Source: Cannabis sativa (Eukaryota > Streptophyta > Magnoliopsida > Rosales > Cannabaceae). Taken from it: a stretch of 64,000 bases of DNA. Shown piece after piece: positions 23,763 through 33,507 of the stretch. The stretch lies in NCBI RefSeq assembly GCF_029168945.1, contig NC_083602.1, positions 8,863,850 to 8,927,849 on the forward strand. Reading direction: 5' to 3'. The position numbers were made by a program, and so were the translations under genes. The notes under the pieces are model-generated. The model ran no database searches. It saw only the letters and a list, made by a program, of their open reading frames with translations, and had not been told where the DNA came from. How positions within the stretch are numbered: the first letter of the stretch is position 1; each line of letters starts with the position of its first letter.

Positions 23763-24944
23763 ATGGCACCAAAGAGGACTAGGAATGTTGAGGAAGGTTC
23801 GTCTTCGGAACCACCACCAACGGGTTTTGATAGAACCCGCTTTGGAAGTATCGAGGCTCACAATCGCTTCGTAAGGTTGAAGAATAGAGCCTATATTGAA
23901 GATAGGGGTATTGAATTCCCAGAAAATCCATTGAGGCGCCAACCTCGGTTTGAGACGATCAGAGCGCAAATTGAAAGAATGAAGTGGGGAAGCTTTGTGG
24001 ATACTCGGGGTCGGGCTAATGTTACTATGGCCTGTGAATTCCTTGCGAATTGGCCCGATCGCCGAAATGGGGAAGTGAAGGTTCAGGGAAAGAAAGTTCC
24101 CGCCACTGCTGATGCATTCAATGTGATGTTCTCTGTCCCAGATTACACTAGGGAGGAACAACGCCTCCGAATTATTGAGGAGGAAGAGCAATTTGATATG
24201 GTGGATGTCGCGGAGACAGTGGGATTTCCTGGGTTGAGGTTCCATGACAATGATGGTACCGAGGGGTCGCCCAATATTCTATACTGGTGTGAGCTTAACC
24301 CGGTGGCAAAAACATGGTTGTACTTTGTGAGTGCTCGGTTAGTGCCCAACAAGCATTTTTCCGATGTCCAAATGGATCGCCTTAAATATGTGTACGCCAT
24401 AATGAAAGGGTACAACATTAACATTGGACAAGTCATAAGGCAGAGCATTGACCAAATCGTGCAAGGAGCCACGGGAGGTGGTTTCGGTTTGGCGGGGGTT
24501 ATCACAGAACTCTGCGGGGCATATGAAGTTCCCCAGTTAGAGTTTGACAACACGGTGTTGCCACTTCGTAAGATGGACATCGCCTTTGTCAACAGGCTGA
24601 AAGAGCCACACCCTTATGGGCAGCCACCACCTGATGCACCGCAAGGGCGCAGGCGACAACGTGAGCCTAGTGTTGAAGAAGAAGAAGAGGAGCAAACACT
24701 TCAATTGCCTGGGCCCATCGATCCTACAACACAATACACTCATGCACAGGTGAGTTACATAATTCAGCAGAACAACCACATGCAACAATACATGGTGCAG
24801 AGGAGTATCTATGATGAGGGACAAGTTCAGCAACTCAACTCTCTCATCAACAGAATGAACATTGGGATTGATGACCCGAACTACTTGGCACAACCTCCTC
24901 GGTTCTATCCCTATGACCAGCCGCCACCACCCAACCCTTTCTGA
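23763..24944 (+). CDS. Athila ORF2, plant-transposon-protein type
   Basis: 393 aa, uninterrupted, ATG at 23763 after an A-rich leader. Residues about 24-130 (RTRFGSIEAHNRFVRLKNRA through VKVQGKKVPATADAFNVMF) resemble the 'putative plant transposon protein' domain found in many plant retrotransposon ORFs. The C-terminal third is proline- and glutamate-rich (EEEEEEQ near 302-308; QPPPPNPF end) with a Q/N-rich stretch. I see no signal peptide and no membrane segment, so it does not look like a fusion glycoprotein although it occupies the env-like position. Function unknown. It is the only long intact frame in the window. Confidence 0.85.
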   Translation: MAPKRTRNVEEGSSSEPPPTGFDRTRFGSIEAHNRFVRLKNRAYIEDRGIEFPENPLRRQPRFETIRAQIERMKWGSFVDTRGRANVTMACEFLANWPDRRNGEVKVQGKKVPATADAFNVMFSVPDYTREEQRLRIIEEEEQFDMVDVAETVGFPGLRFHDNDGTEGSPNILYWCELNPVAKTWLYFVSARLVPNKHFSDVQMDRLKYVYAIMKGYNINIGQVIRQSIDQIVQGATGGGFGLAGVITELCGAYEVPQLEFDNTVLPLRKMDIAFVNRLKEPHPYGQPPPDAPQGRRRQREPSVEEEEEEQTLQLPGPIDPTTQYTHAQVSYIIQQNNHMQQYMVQRSIYDEGQVQQLNSLINRMNIGIDDPNYLAQPPRFYPYDQPPPPNPF

Positions 24945-26220
24945 AAGGGTCTCAGGTAAGTTTCTTCTCTCTGCATTTTACTGTATAAATTGGGGACAAT
25001 GTAATATTTAGTTTGGGGGGAGAGACTTAAAAAAAAAAAAAAGAATATTTTTTTTTTTTTAAATTCTGCACTTTAATTTCTGCATTTTAATTTTATGTTT
25101 ATGTTTTAGTTTTCTTGCTTTAGTTAAGGAATGGCAATAAGCTTGATGATAGTTGTATACTGCTGATTAGTGTGATGTGATCTGAATCTGTAAAACAACT
25201 GTGTGCTTGATTTTGTTAACTCTTTGGATTAGTTTGGATGCTTAGAAACCTGTGTTTTTCTGCAAGTACTCAATTTGTGAAAATTGTTATAACGGTTTTA
25301 CTATGGTTTGTGGTAAGATTGACAGGATAGCTTAGAACTTGCATGTTTATTCTTTTGAGGCGAAATCCTTGATAGTGTTCAATTGGAATATGACTTAGGC
25401 ATTTGTTGGATAGTTTGAGCCTTTCAAGCCTACCATAATGTATATCCCTAGTTACCCTTTTGAGCCTTAACCTGTTGTGTTTTCACCCACTGATTTGAAA
25501 TTTTGCAACCACACTATTAATTTTTATTCTCACCATGATTATCCATGATATCATAAGCTACATGATTAGTTTGGGGGAAAAGAAATATTTAGTGTGACGA
25601 AATAGTGAGAGGGAGAAAAAAATTTGTAAGATTGAGAAGAGAAAAAAAAAAGAAAAAATTGTGTAATTTAATGTCACTGAAAAAAAGAGCACTGAAAAAA
25701 AAATAAAATATGATTTCAGTGATGTTGGAAAATAATAAATATATCTTCTCTCAATCTTGGTAAACTTGGGAACAGTATGGGGTTTAGAAAAAGAAAAGTA
25801 AAAGCTTGGGGGTTCTGTTTGTGTGCTTATGATATCTTGAGCCAAAATTGTCTCTTGCCTATCCCTGAATATCTGAGCCATATTACCTAAACCTTAAAAA
25901 GACCTAATGATTCCAAAGAATACTGTCAACATTAGTGGAGAAAGGTAAACATGCAAGCTTATGAGTTATCGGGTTGTGGAACTAATGGAAAGAGTAAAAC
26001 TTTTACAACGATGTTTCATATTTGAGTAGATTGTTGCAGTTATACATAGTGTTGTTAATTGAGCATCCGAGTTAATTGTTAGAGTTAGTAGGATCAAAAT
26101 TCTAGTTTATGCAAGGAAGAAAACAGAGCATGAGTCAGCAGTGTAGTGATTATCTGATAGCGTAGTTAGTTTTTTTTTTATCTTACTCGGGGGCGAGTAA
26201 GAATCTAGTTTGGGGGATTT
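24945..26220 (+). other. Athila 3' non-coding region with repeated PPT-like runs
   Basis: No gene. TTTGGGGG-type purine runs occur at about 25013, 25570 and 25804, and finally at 26208-26220, directly against the 3' LTR. The last is the functional polypurine tract by position. The others, each after a TTAGTTTGGGGG-like context, could act as extra plus-strand primers or be relics of repeat expansion. Confidence 0.7.
26208..26220 (+). other. Polypurine tract of Athila-like element
   Basis: GTTTGGGGGATTT abuts the 3' LTR start at 26221. Confidence 0.75.
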
Positions 26221-27455
26221 TGTTAGGTTATAATTCACCTATATTTCGGGTCTTTAAAGTTAGCATTATCTCGTCTATTGGTGTCTTTTGGAGCAGTTTT
26301 ACGCTTGATTTTCATTATTTCAGGTTCCCGGGGTGTTAAAGTTCGAATTCAGTCAAATGGCGAAAAACTGGGATAAACTTGGAAAAATTGGAAAATTCGG
26401 TTCCAGAAGTGTCAGTAGTCGCGACCTCCAGAGAGCCTGGTCGCGACCCTTTTTCCTGGTCGCGACCATGGTCGCGACTTCGTAAGTTAGGCAGAAACTC
26501 GGTTTTTCGAGTTTTGCCTGTAGTCGCGACCAGCTTAAATGCTAGTCGCGACTAGGTACGGAAATCGCAGATTTGACCTAATTTTGATTTTTCACTCAAT
26601 TGGAGGCTCACCACTCACCCCTATATAAGGAATACGACATTGAAGGTCAGATCTAAGCAAAAACAGACCTAATAGCGGAGGCAAAGTGGAGAGGAAGCTA
26701 TCTTGAAGACCCGGAGCGATACCACCTTCTAGTTTCTTTCTTTTACCCTTTTTATTCATCTTTATGTTTGTTTTTATTTCTGAATTAATCATGGATGTTT
26801 TTAGAGTCATTATGAACTAAATTTCCCAATAAGGGAGGATGATGATTGTTGTTTAAGTTTATGCCTAGTTAATAAATAATTGCCATTCCTTCATCTTATG
26901 TGTGAATACTATCTTTATTTGTGTTTAATTTCATGTGTAAGCTTGATCACCTTTTACATGTTCTATGATCCTAATTCGAAATCTGAAAAGTGAGAATTAG
27001 GAATGCTAAAATTTGGATAGTCTAGGTTTTGATGTAAAACGAAAGTATTTACATAGCCTTAGTGACTAATAGATTATTGCTTAATGCTGATTTTGTGTTG
27101 ATCTAATTAAGAAGTTAATTAGAGAACATATTATTTAGAACCTAAAAGATCTGAAAAGAGTTAGGTTAATTTATAATCTGTCTTTCACATTGAGATAAGG
27201 ATAGCAATTAGGCATTGACATAGGTAGCTTATCAACAGGATTCACCTCCCTAATCTCTCATCTTGATTAATCTTCGTTTATTTTCTCTTTAATTTCTGAG
27301 TTATTTACTTTTAAAATTGCAAACTTATTATTTTACCAAATAGAATCATAAGTATAGTTTAGAAGTACTTAATCCAATTCCCTGTGGTTCGACCTCACTT
27401 GCGTGAGATAGTACTTGATACGTACACTTGCGTAATAAACAGAATTTTCGTAACA
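26221..27455 (+). repeat. 3' LTR of Athila-like element
   Basis: 1235 bp. It has six perfect GTCGCGAC copies (26418, 26440, 26459, 26471, 26523, 26545) against four in the 5' LTR, and TATA at 26622. It is followed by the target duplication TGATC (27456-27460). Confidence 0.95.
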
Positions 27456-27460
27456 TGATC

Positions 27461-28203
27461 CTTGAATTTGTGTTGCGGCATGCCTTTAGTCAAGGATATA
27501 TGCGATCACCCAATTCAGTTTGCGTGATTAATGACCACTTATCACGCCTTTTTATGACTAAATACTTAGAGTCGATATGCTAGCTTCGAGCAATATTATT
27601 GTAATTATTAGCCATAAATATTGTAGCTGAATTTATCGCAAAATTTTCTTAATAGCCTAATGAAACTGTAATTCTGAACTCTAAGCCTACTATGAAACTC
27701 TATAATACATCATACGAGATGTATCCTCAAAACAATAAATGAATGTGACTTCTATAGTGGAAATAACAATCAAGATTCTCCACAATATAATCTTACTGGT
27801 AATCTTAAGGTTGTAATAAAATATTGATTTACGTGAATCAATACAACCAGTGAAGTACGTTAGAATCTGATTGATTAACTATATTTCCAGATGGTCAATT
27901 CATCTTAACAAAATATGTATGAATATGATTTTTAGTATCTTAAAGACACCTCATAATTTTGTATGAAGAATAAAGTGGTCTTAACTTTAGTTATTTTGAT
28001 ACTACCTAACGATCCTGAAACAAATGTAATGCAAAGTCTTATTCAGACTCTTACGCATACATTAGGCTTCTAAAATAGAAGCAAATGAATGTTCTTAATT
28101 TATTCTCACTCCAAATCATTTTTCAGATGCTAGTTCGAGTTGAATTTATCACACTTAAAGATAACAGTTATATGAGATGAATAATACATAATTTTATTTA
28201 ATC
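27461..28203 (-). pseudogene. Copia E: RNase H region of pol
   Basis: On the minus strand 27461-27610 reads, with small breaks, HIDSKYLVIKRRDK...SLITQTELGDRI...LTKGMPQHKFK, matching the C-terminal copia RNase H block (SKHI-x-KYL ... ADPLTKGLP). The rest, up to the Cassandra insertion, is the degenerate region between RT and RNase H. Several stops and indels. Confidence 0.75.
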
Positions 28204-28375
28204 AGAGATGTAACGTCCCCGCTTCAAGCCTCCATTGGGCCCTTACACCCACGGACTAATGGCTCTTATACACGAGTTCGTCACTCTGGCTGCAATCTGG
28301 ATTGATGACTGACCCTACAGATCAACACAAGTGTTTTCAGCGTGCTTTGTCCTCACTCACACGCTTCCTGGGAAC

Positions 28376-28480
28376 ACTTCCCAGGAGGTCACCCATCCTT
28401 GAAATTGCTCCAGGCCAAGCACGCTTAACTGTGAAGTTCTTTCGAGATGGGCTACCGAAAAACCAGATGCACCTTGTTGA
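28376..28480 (-). promoter_or_regulatory. 5S-rRNA-like segment, left Cassandra LTR
   Basis: On the minus strand it matches plant 5S rRNA around the internal promoter: a box C-like GGATGGGTGACCTCCTGGG (28380-28398) exactly, and a box A-like AAGCGTGCTTGG (28415-28426), preceded by GTTAAGC. The stretch between boxes has diverged. It could recruit TFIIIA/TFIIIC and RNA polymerase III. Confidence 0.85.
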
Positions 28481-28881
28481 TATAAGTAGTACCAATCAAT
28501 CCATTTAAGCCCTCTTCAACTGTGTAGTCACATACCTACACAGTCTCAGAATCATCCCACTTGACCTTCCCCAGGCGATGTGGGATTGTACAGCTTACCT
28601 GGTGTTTTCCCTTACGGATCACGGGACTACTGACTGTCACAATCACCCCCCCTTACAGGGTCCGACGTCCTCGTCGACCACACTTCCGGCTGGGTCAAGG
28701 CTCTGATACCATTTTGTAACGTCCCCGCTTCAAGCCTCCATTGGGCCCTTACACCCACGGACTAATGGCTCTTATACACGAGTTCGTCACTCTGGCTGCA
28801 ATCTGGATTGATGACTGACCCTACAGATCAACACAAGTGTTTTCAGCGTGCTTTGTCCTCACTCACACGCTTCCTGGGAAA

Positions 28882-28986
28882 ACTTCCCAGGAGGTCACCC
28901 ATCCTTGAAATTGCTCCAGGCCAAGCACGCTTAACCTTGAAGTTCTTTCGAGATGGGCTACCGAAAAACAAGATGCACCTTGTTGA
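28882..28986 (-). promoter_or_regulatory. 5S-rRNA-like segment, right Cassandra LTR
   Basis: The second copy, 506 bp downstream, has box C at 28886-28904 and box A at 28921-28932, both identical to the left LTR. Base differences near the former 5S sequence 5' to box A (TTAACCTTG against TTAACTGTG) separate the two LTRs. Confidence 0.85.
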
Positions 28987-29152
28987 TATAGGTAGTACCA
29001 ATCAATCCATTTAAGCCCTCTTCAACTGTGTAGTCACATACCTACACAGTCTCAGAATCATCCCACTTGACCTTCCCCAGGCGATGTGGGATTGTACAGC
29101 TTACCCGGTGTTTTCCCTTACGGATCACGGGACTACTGACTGTCACAAGAGA

Positions 29153-30700
29153 TGTTGTGGCTACTCTCTAATTAATTAAAATTATATGTATTATTTATAT
29201 TCCTTATCTCAAAATAATAATTTGAGATATGAATTATTTCAACTTATATAGAAAACTTTTATCATCATTTGCAAGTAACATATTGTCTACGTATAAAACA
29301 AATATTACTCCCACTAACCTTCTGGTATATAATTATTTCCATAATTCTCTTTTCAAACCTAAAGGAAAAGATGATATAATACCAATTTGTGAGATGTTTG
29401 TTTTAATCTATAGGTAGAACTTTAAGCTTGCATATGCTCACCACTTATTAGAAGAAAATCTTTATGGCAGTCTGTATACCTTCTCCTCTAGTTCAGTGTT
29501 TGGAATTGATTAATGAATTAAAACAAGCAACAAATGCCAATGTCTATAATAGAATCTTTTATAAAAATAAGTGAGAATGCAAATCTCCTTTATTATTTAT
29601 TCTTATTTCAAAAATGAACTTCTTAGCAATGAATATTCTTTTATATCTTTTTGTTTCTCAATGTTGCCTAATGAATATTATTGGTGAAAAAACTTATGCT
29701 TAATTAATGTTCTCCACCCCATTAGGCAACTTTACTAAAGATAAACTTTATTGCTCTTTAAGATATTCATTTCTTCATTCATGGCATGTTATATTACAAC
29801 TTCAATTCTTTATCATTCTATAATTTAATTTGTGTCTCAAATTAATATTGTAGTTGAACTCTTATTGTACAAAATGTAATTACTAGAAAACATTGATCTT
29901 ATTGTTCTAATAAGTCATCTTAAGGATGGACCAACAAACTCTTAAAAGAGCAAATGGTTAAATATGCATGTTATTTTAGAAATTATAAGTAATTACTAAA
30001 TAAAATTACTTATTTGAATTTTATCAATGACTTGTAGACTATTAATGATTAGTTATGAATTCTCAATAACCATTAACTTTAAGGGTTGTTGTACTAAATC
30101 ATAATTAATCTAATACTTGAGGTGGAAGTTTGAGAAAATATGAATGATCTTTCTCAGAAATTAGGTTCCTAAATTGATCACTCCCCTTGATCAAGTCAAT
30201 TCTTAATTCCACAATTCTAGTATTGTCAGATGGATAATAAAATATGTAACCCTTAGACCTTATAGCTTTTATGATGAAATGCTTATTTATGGTATTTGGG
30301 CCCAGATCTTTTCTTTGACAATTGTACTCTTACTGTATATGGGTATTTATAAAATGTGTACATGTCATCAAGTCGGTTTTCAACCTTATCACAACTCAAA
30401 ATATGTTTGAGAAACAACTTTGGTTAGAACACGATTCGATATGTACACCCCATTGAAGAGTATCAATAGACAAAGATTTAGGAAAGTTTAGAGTTGGCCA
30501 TGTAGGCTCCACCCCATGTCCAAAAAATGCTTAGTTTCTTAAATATGTCACACACTATAATTTGGGTGTACCAAGCACCCATGCTTTTAAAGAAACTTTG
30601 CAAATGGACTGGGAGTTTATCCATACTCACGAATTTTAATGTAGTATTCTCCATTTTATTTTTGATCTCACTATCTTAATATGCAAAATGCACTATTTAT
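29153..30700 (-). pseudogene. Copia E: RT and integrase remnants
   Basis: Minus-strand translation gives a RT catalytic block FVLYVDNMLLANDDKS (about 29265-29330), with N for the second D of YVDD, and an upstream NTELEEKVYRLP stretch (about 29440-29520) matching the copia LEEEVYM block. About 30100-30280 reads like the integrase C-terminus (RSKGYIFYYPSDNTRIVE), and about 30380-30460 like its central part (ISNRVLTKVVSQTYFELW). Frames are interrupted many times. Confidence 0.7.
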
Positions 30701-33240
30701 CTACTTAAGATTTAAATGTCTTTGAAACATATAAATCTATACTTTTGTAGAAATATAATTTATGTGAGTAATCATTAAAAAATGAGATGCAAATTTTGAG
30801 TCCATGTCTTCAAAATTAATTGACTTGTATGATTTCTAATATGATAGAATTCTAATATGCACCGATTTTAACTTGTTGGAATACAAATTCTTAATGAATT
30901 CCACACAAGTTCTAAATAAAGTTAGTAAAATCAAGTGTAATGAATATCTCCACCATTTGCTAACATTTATTCTATTTATGGAGATATATTCCATAATTTT
31001 TGGTGCTATAATGTAGAAGAATTCTTATTAATAACACATTTCTTATTGTCAGATTGAACTTGCATATCTTTATGAGTGACTTCATTTTGTAGTAAAGACC
31101 TCTAAATGTGTCTAAATCAAGTTTCAATAGAATCTTGGAACATAAAGGTCTTTGCTAATTTTAAAACAAAGCCACTACTAAATTGCTTGTTCCTTAAACT
31201 TCTAAATGTAAGATTTGCTCACAGTTACTGACTTTCTTAGGTTTATTTGTAAACCTTGCAAGAAATTATGAATGTGGAATAATCTAAAATAATCCACTAT
31301 GTGTTAATAATCACATTAACTATATTAGAATGAATTCATACACAATAAATTAAAAATTTATTGGTGATAATAAAGTGTGATTTATTTTTCTTAATTATAT
31401 ACATTAAAAACTGTATATGCTAGATGAAGTTATCAGAATAAATTTTGAAAATTTCTACTGGTATGGAAAAAATTTATGAATAATGATGTAATAAAATTAC
31501 ATATATAGTTTTGAGGTTTAAATGAATCATGTTTCACCAATGAATAAACATGCTTAAATATGAAATCTTATTAAACAAAAATTGCCTGTGGGCTAAATTT
31601 TTAATTTAATAAGATTAGATTTAGATGTAGATTATGATATATTTACACAATTCATGAAAAAACTTAAAGTTTAATATTTCTGTCTCAATGAAAGGTATGA
31701 AACACTTAATTATTTATAAATGTTTCAAAATTTTATACTTTTTGATAAAATGATTAAATTAAATCTACATAATTCCCTGTGGGATAAATTAAGAGAATTT
31801 AATTTAACATATTAATTATGTAAAAATAATAAAATCCCTGTAGGGTAAGATTATTATGTTCACATAATTCATGTCCATTATGTGATCTTGATCCACTTAA
31901 TATATATAATTTTATATAATTAAGGATGCTGTGGCTACTCCCTAATTATTTAAAATTATGTGGTTCACTAGACACTAAATTATAAACTAAAGATTAAAAT
32001 TTTACTAAATCTAAAATTGCCTGTGGCCTAAATTTTAAATTTAATAAAATTGGATGAACTTTATGATAGATTTAATTAAACAATTAGTTTAGGAAAATGA
32101 AGGTTTATTATCTATATTTATTAAATTTGTGATAACACTATTAAATTAAATCCCCATAACTCTCTGTGGGGTAAATTAAGAGAATTTAATTTAACATATT
32201 ATCCTAATTAATTATACAAATATAATAAAATCCCTGTGGGGTAAAATTATTATACTTATATAATTAATTACAAGTTATGTCCATTAAGGTGAATTTTAAT
32301 TAATATATAATTTTATACAAATAAGGATGCTGTGGCTACTCCCTAATTATATAAAATTATATTTTCACTTTGACATTAGGTATTGGGCTCTAGCTAAAAG
32401 TAATTTCGTTATTAACATAATAGACAATCACTGAGATTAGTGCTCCTAGTGTGGTCGTCCGAAGATCATTAAAAACCGTTCTAGATATGAGCATTTGTCC
32501 CAGGTTCATGTTTTCTTATGTCAAACCACAAAATTACTTACATTTTATTCATATTTTATTCATTTTAGGAATGTTTTATGAATATTTTATGAATAATTTT
32601 ATGAAGTTTTATGAAAGTTAATGTGCTATATAAAATATTCAACCTATCTTAATGTTTGAATATTTCTAAATATATCTAGCACTATAAAAGGAATTTATGT
32701 ATAGCATTTAAATCATACAAATCAAAATTAATTGTATTAAAAATAAGTTTGCCAAATAAATACAAATTAATACAATTATTGTATGATAACAAATTAAATG
32801 CTTAATTCCATAATATATAATTAATTATGCATTTATGACCATATGATATCTTAAATAATTATACTAATAATTAATTTGTATAAATAAGGTAAATATACAA
32901 ATTAGTACAATTAATTATATGGAATGAATTAAATGCAAAATTAAAGACTATACGTAATGGCAGATTTTTTCAAATTTTATTAATTTAAACAATAAATTAC
33001 ATAAATTTGGTAATAAATAATTAGATGCACAATTATACAAATTGCACAATTATTACATGCCTAAATAAATCATGTAATTAATTACCAAATTAAAACAAAT
33101 TTCTATTTTCAATTTATACTAGATATATGTATTAAACAAAAATAGAAAATTGACTAAATGTAATTTATGGACTAAATTAACACAAAATAGGAAAATAATT
33201 AATATTCCAAATAAATAAAAAATTTATAAAAGATTCGGAA
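30701..33240 (-). other. Copia E: gag/leader region, degenerate and repetitive
   Basis: AT-rich; no frame survives. It contains two copies of a roughly 400-bp unit (31563-32362) and no other element that I can define. By position it is the former gag and the long 5' leader of E. Confidence 0.55.
31563..32362. repeat. Approximately 400-bp direct repeat with CCTGTGGGG motifs
   Basis: GCCTGTGG(G/C)CTAAATTT occurs at about 31580 and 32020, CTGTGGGRTAAATTA at about 31773 and 32163, CCCTGT(A/G)GGGTAA at about 31833 and 32232, and GGATGCTGTGGCTACTCCCT at 31922 and 32322. Order is kept, so it is a tandem duplication. A third partial copy of the last block lies at 29150, beside the Cassandra insertion. 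Confidence 0.75.
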
Positions 33241-33282
33241 TTTTTCCCTCTTTTTTTTTAAAAAAAAAAATGCACTGCCTAT

Positions 33283-33497
33283 AAACGACATGTCGTTTTT
33301 TGCAAAACGCAAAACGACACGTCGTTTTATCAATTCCGAAGGGGCTGAATTATGTATGCAAAAACGACACGTCGTTTTTCCACAAGGGGAAAAACGACAC
33401 GTCGTTTCTCTCCTAAAGGGCTGCCTCACAAGACTAAAAACGACATGTTGTTTTCCACATTCTGAAAAACGACATGTCGTTTGCAACAAACGACAGA
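33283..33497. repeat. AAACGACATGTCGTTT palindrome array
   Basis: Six or more copies of the 16-bp palindrome AAACGAC(A)(T/C)GTCGTTT between 33283 and 33482, spaced 25-60 bp, plus a half copy at 33488. The array continues at 36428-36475 beyond the inserted solo LTR. It lies in the leader of copia E. Open frames here on both strands are by-products of the palindromes. Confidence 0.85.
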
Positions 33498-33507
33498 TGC
33501 AATATAT

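Larger units (their letters stand above)
16165..27455 (+). mobile_element. Athila-like Ty3/gypsy retrotransposon, complete
   Basis: An 11.3-kb element with two LTRs, an Athila-type PBS, gag-pol in one frame, a downstream ORF2 and a 3' polypurine tract. A perfect 5-bp duplication TGATC flanks it. The LTRs differ by roughly ten substitutions and two indels (8 and 12 bp), suggesting a recent insertion (a few hundred thousand years at usual plant rates; inference). It sits in the RNase H end of copia element E. Confidence 0.95.
28209..29147 (-). mobile_element. Cassandra TRIM retrotransposon, complete
   Basis: Two 433-bp LTRs (28209-28641, 28715-29147; about six differences) enclose only 73 bp, flanked by the 5-bp duplication AGAGA (28204-28208, 29148-29152). 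The interior holds a PBS (TGGTATCAGAG in element sense, 28701-28711) and a G-rich polypurine tract (about 28643-28656). On the minus strand each LTR carries a 5S-rRNA-like segment, the defining feature of Cassandra. It encodes no protein and must use enzymes of other elements. Confidence 0.93.

Noticed and set aside
16516..26810. Identical 72-aa minus-strand frames at 16516-16734 and 26592-26810
   Set aside because: Antisense shadow in the two Athila LTRs; the pair simply reflects LTR identity.
28302..29014. Two near-identical 68-aa open frames (28302-28508, 28808-29014)
   Set aside because: They lie on the antisense side of the 5S-like part of the Cassandra LTRs; duplicated because the LTRs are.
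33283..33497. CRISPR-like regular repeats
   Set aside because: Plant nuclear context, palindromic units of 16 bp with uneven spacers and no cas genes.
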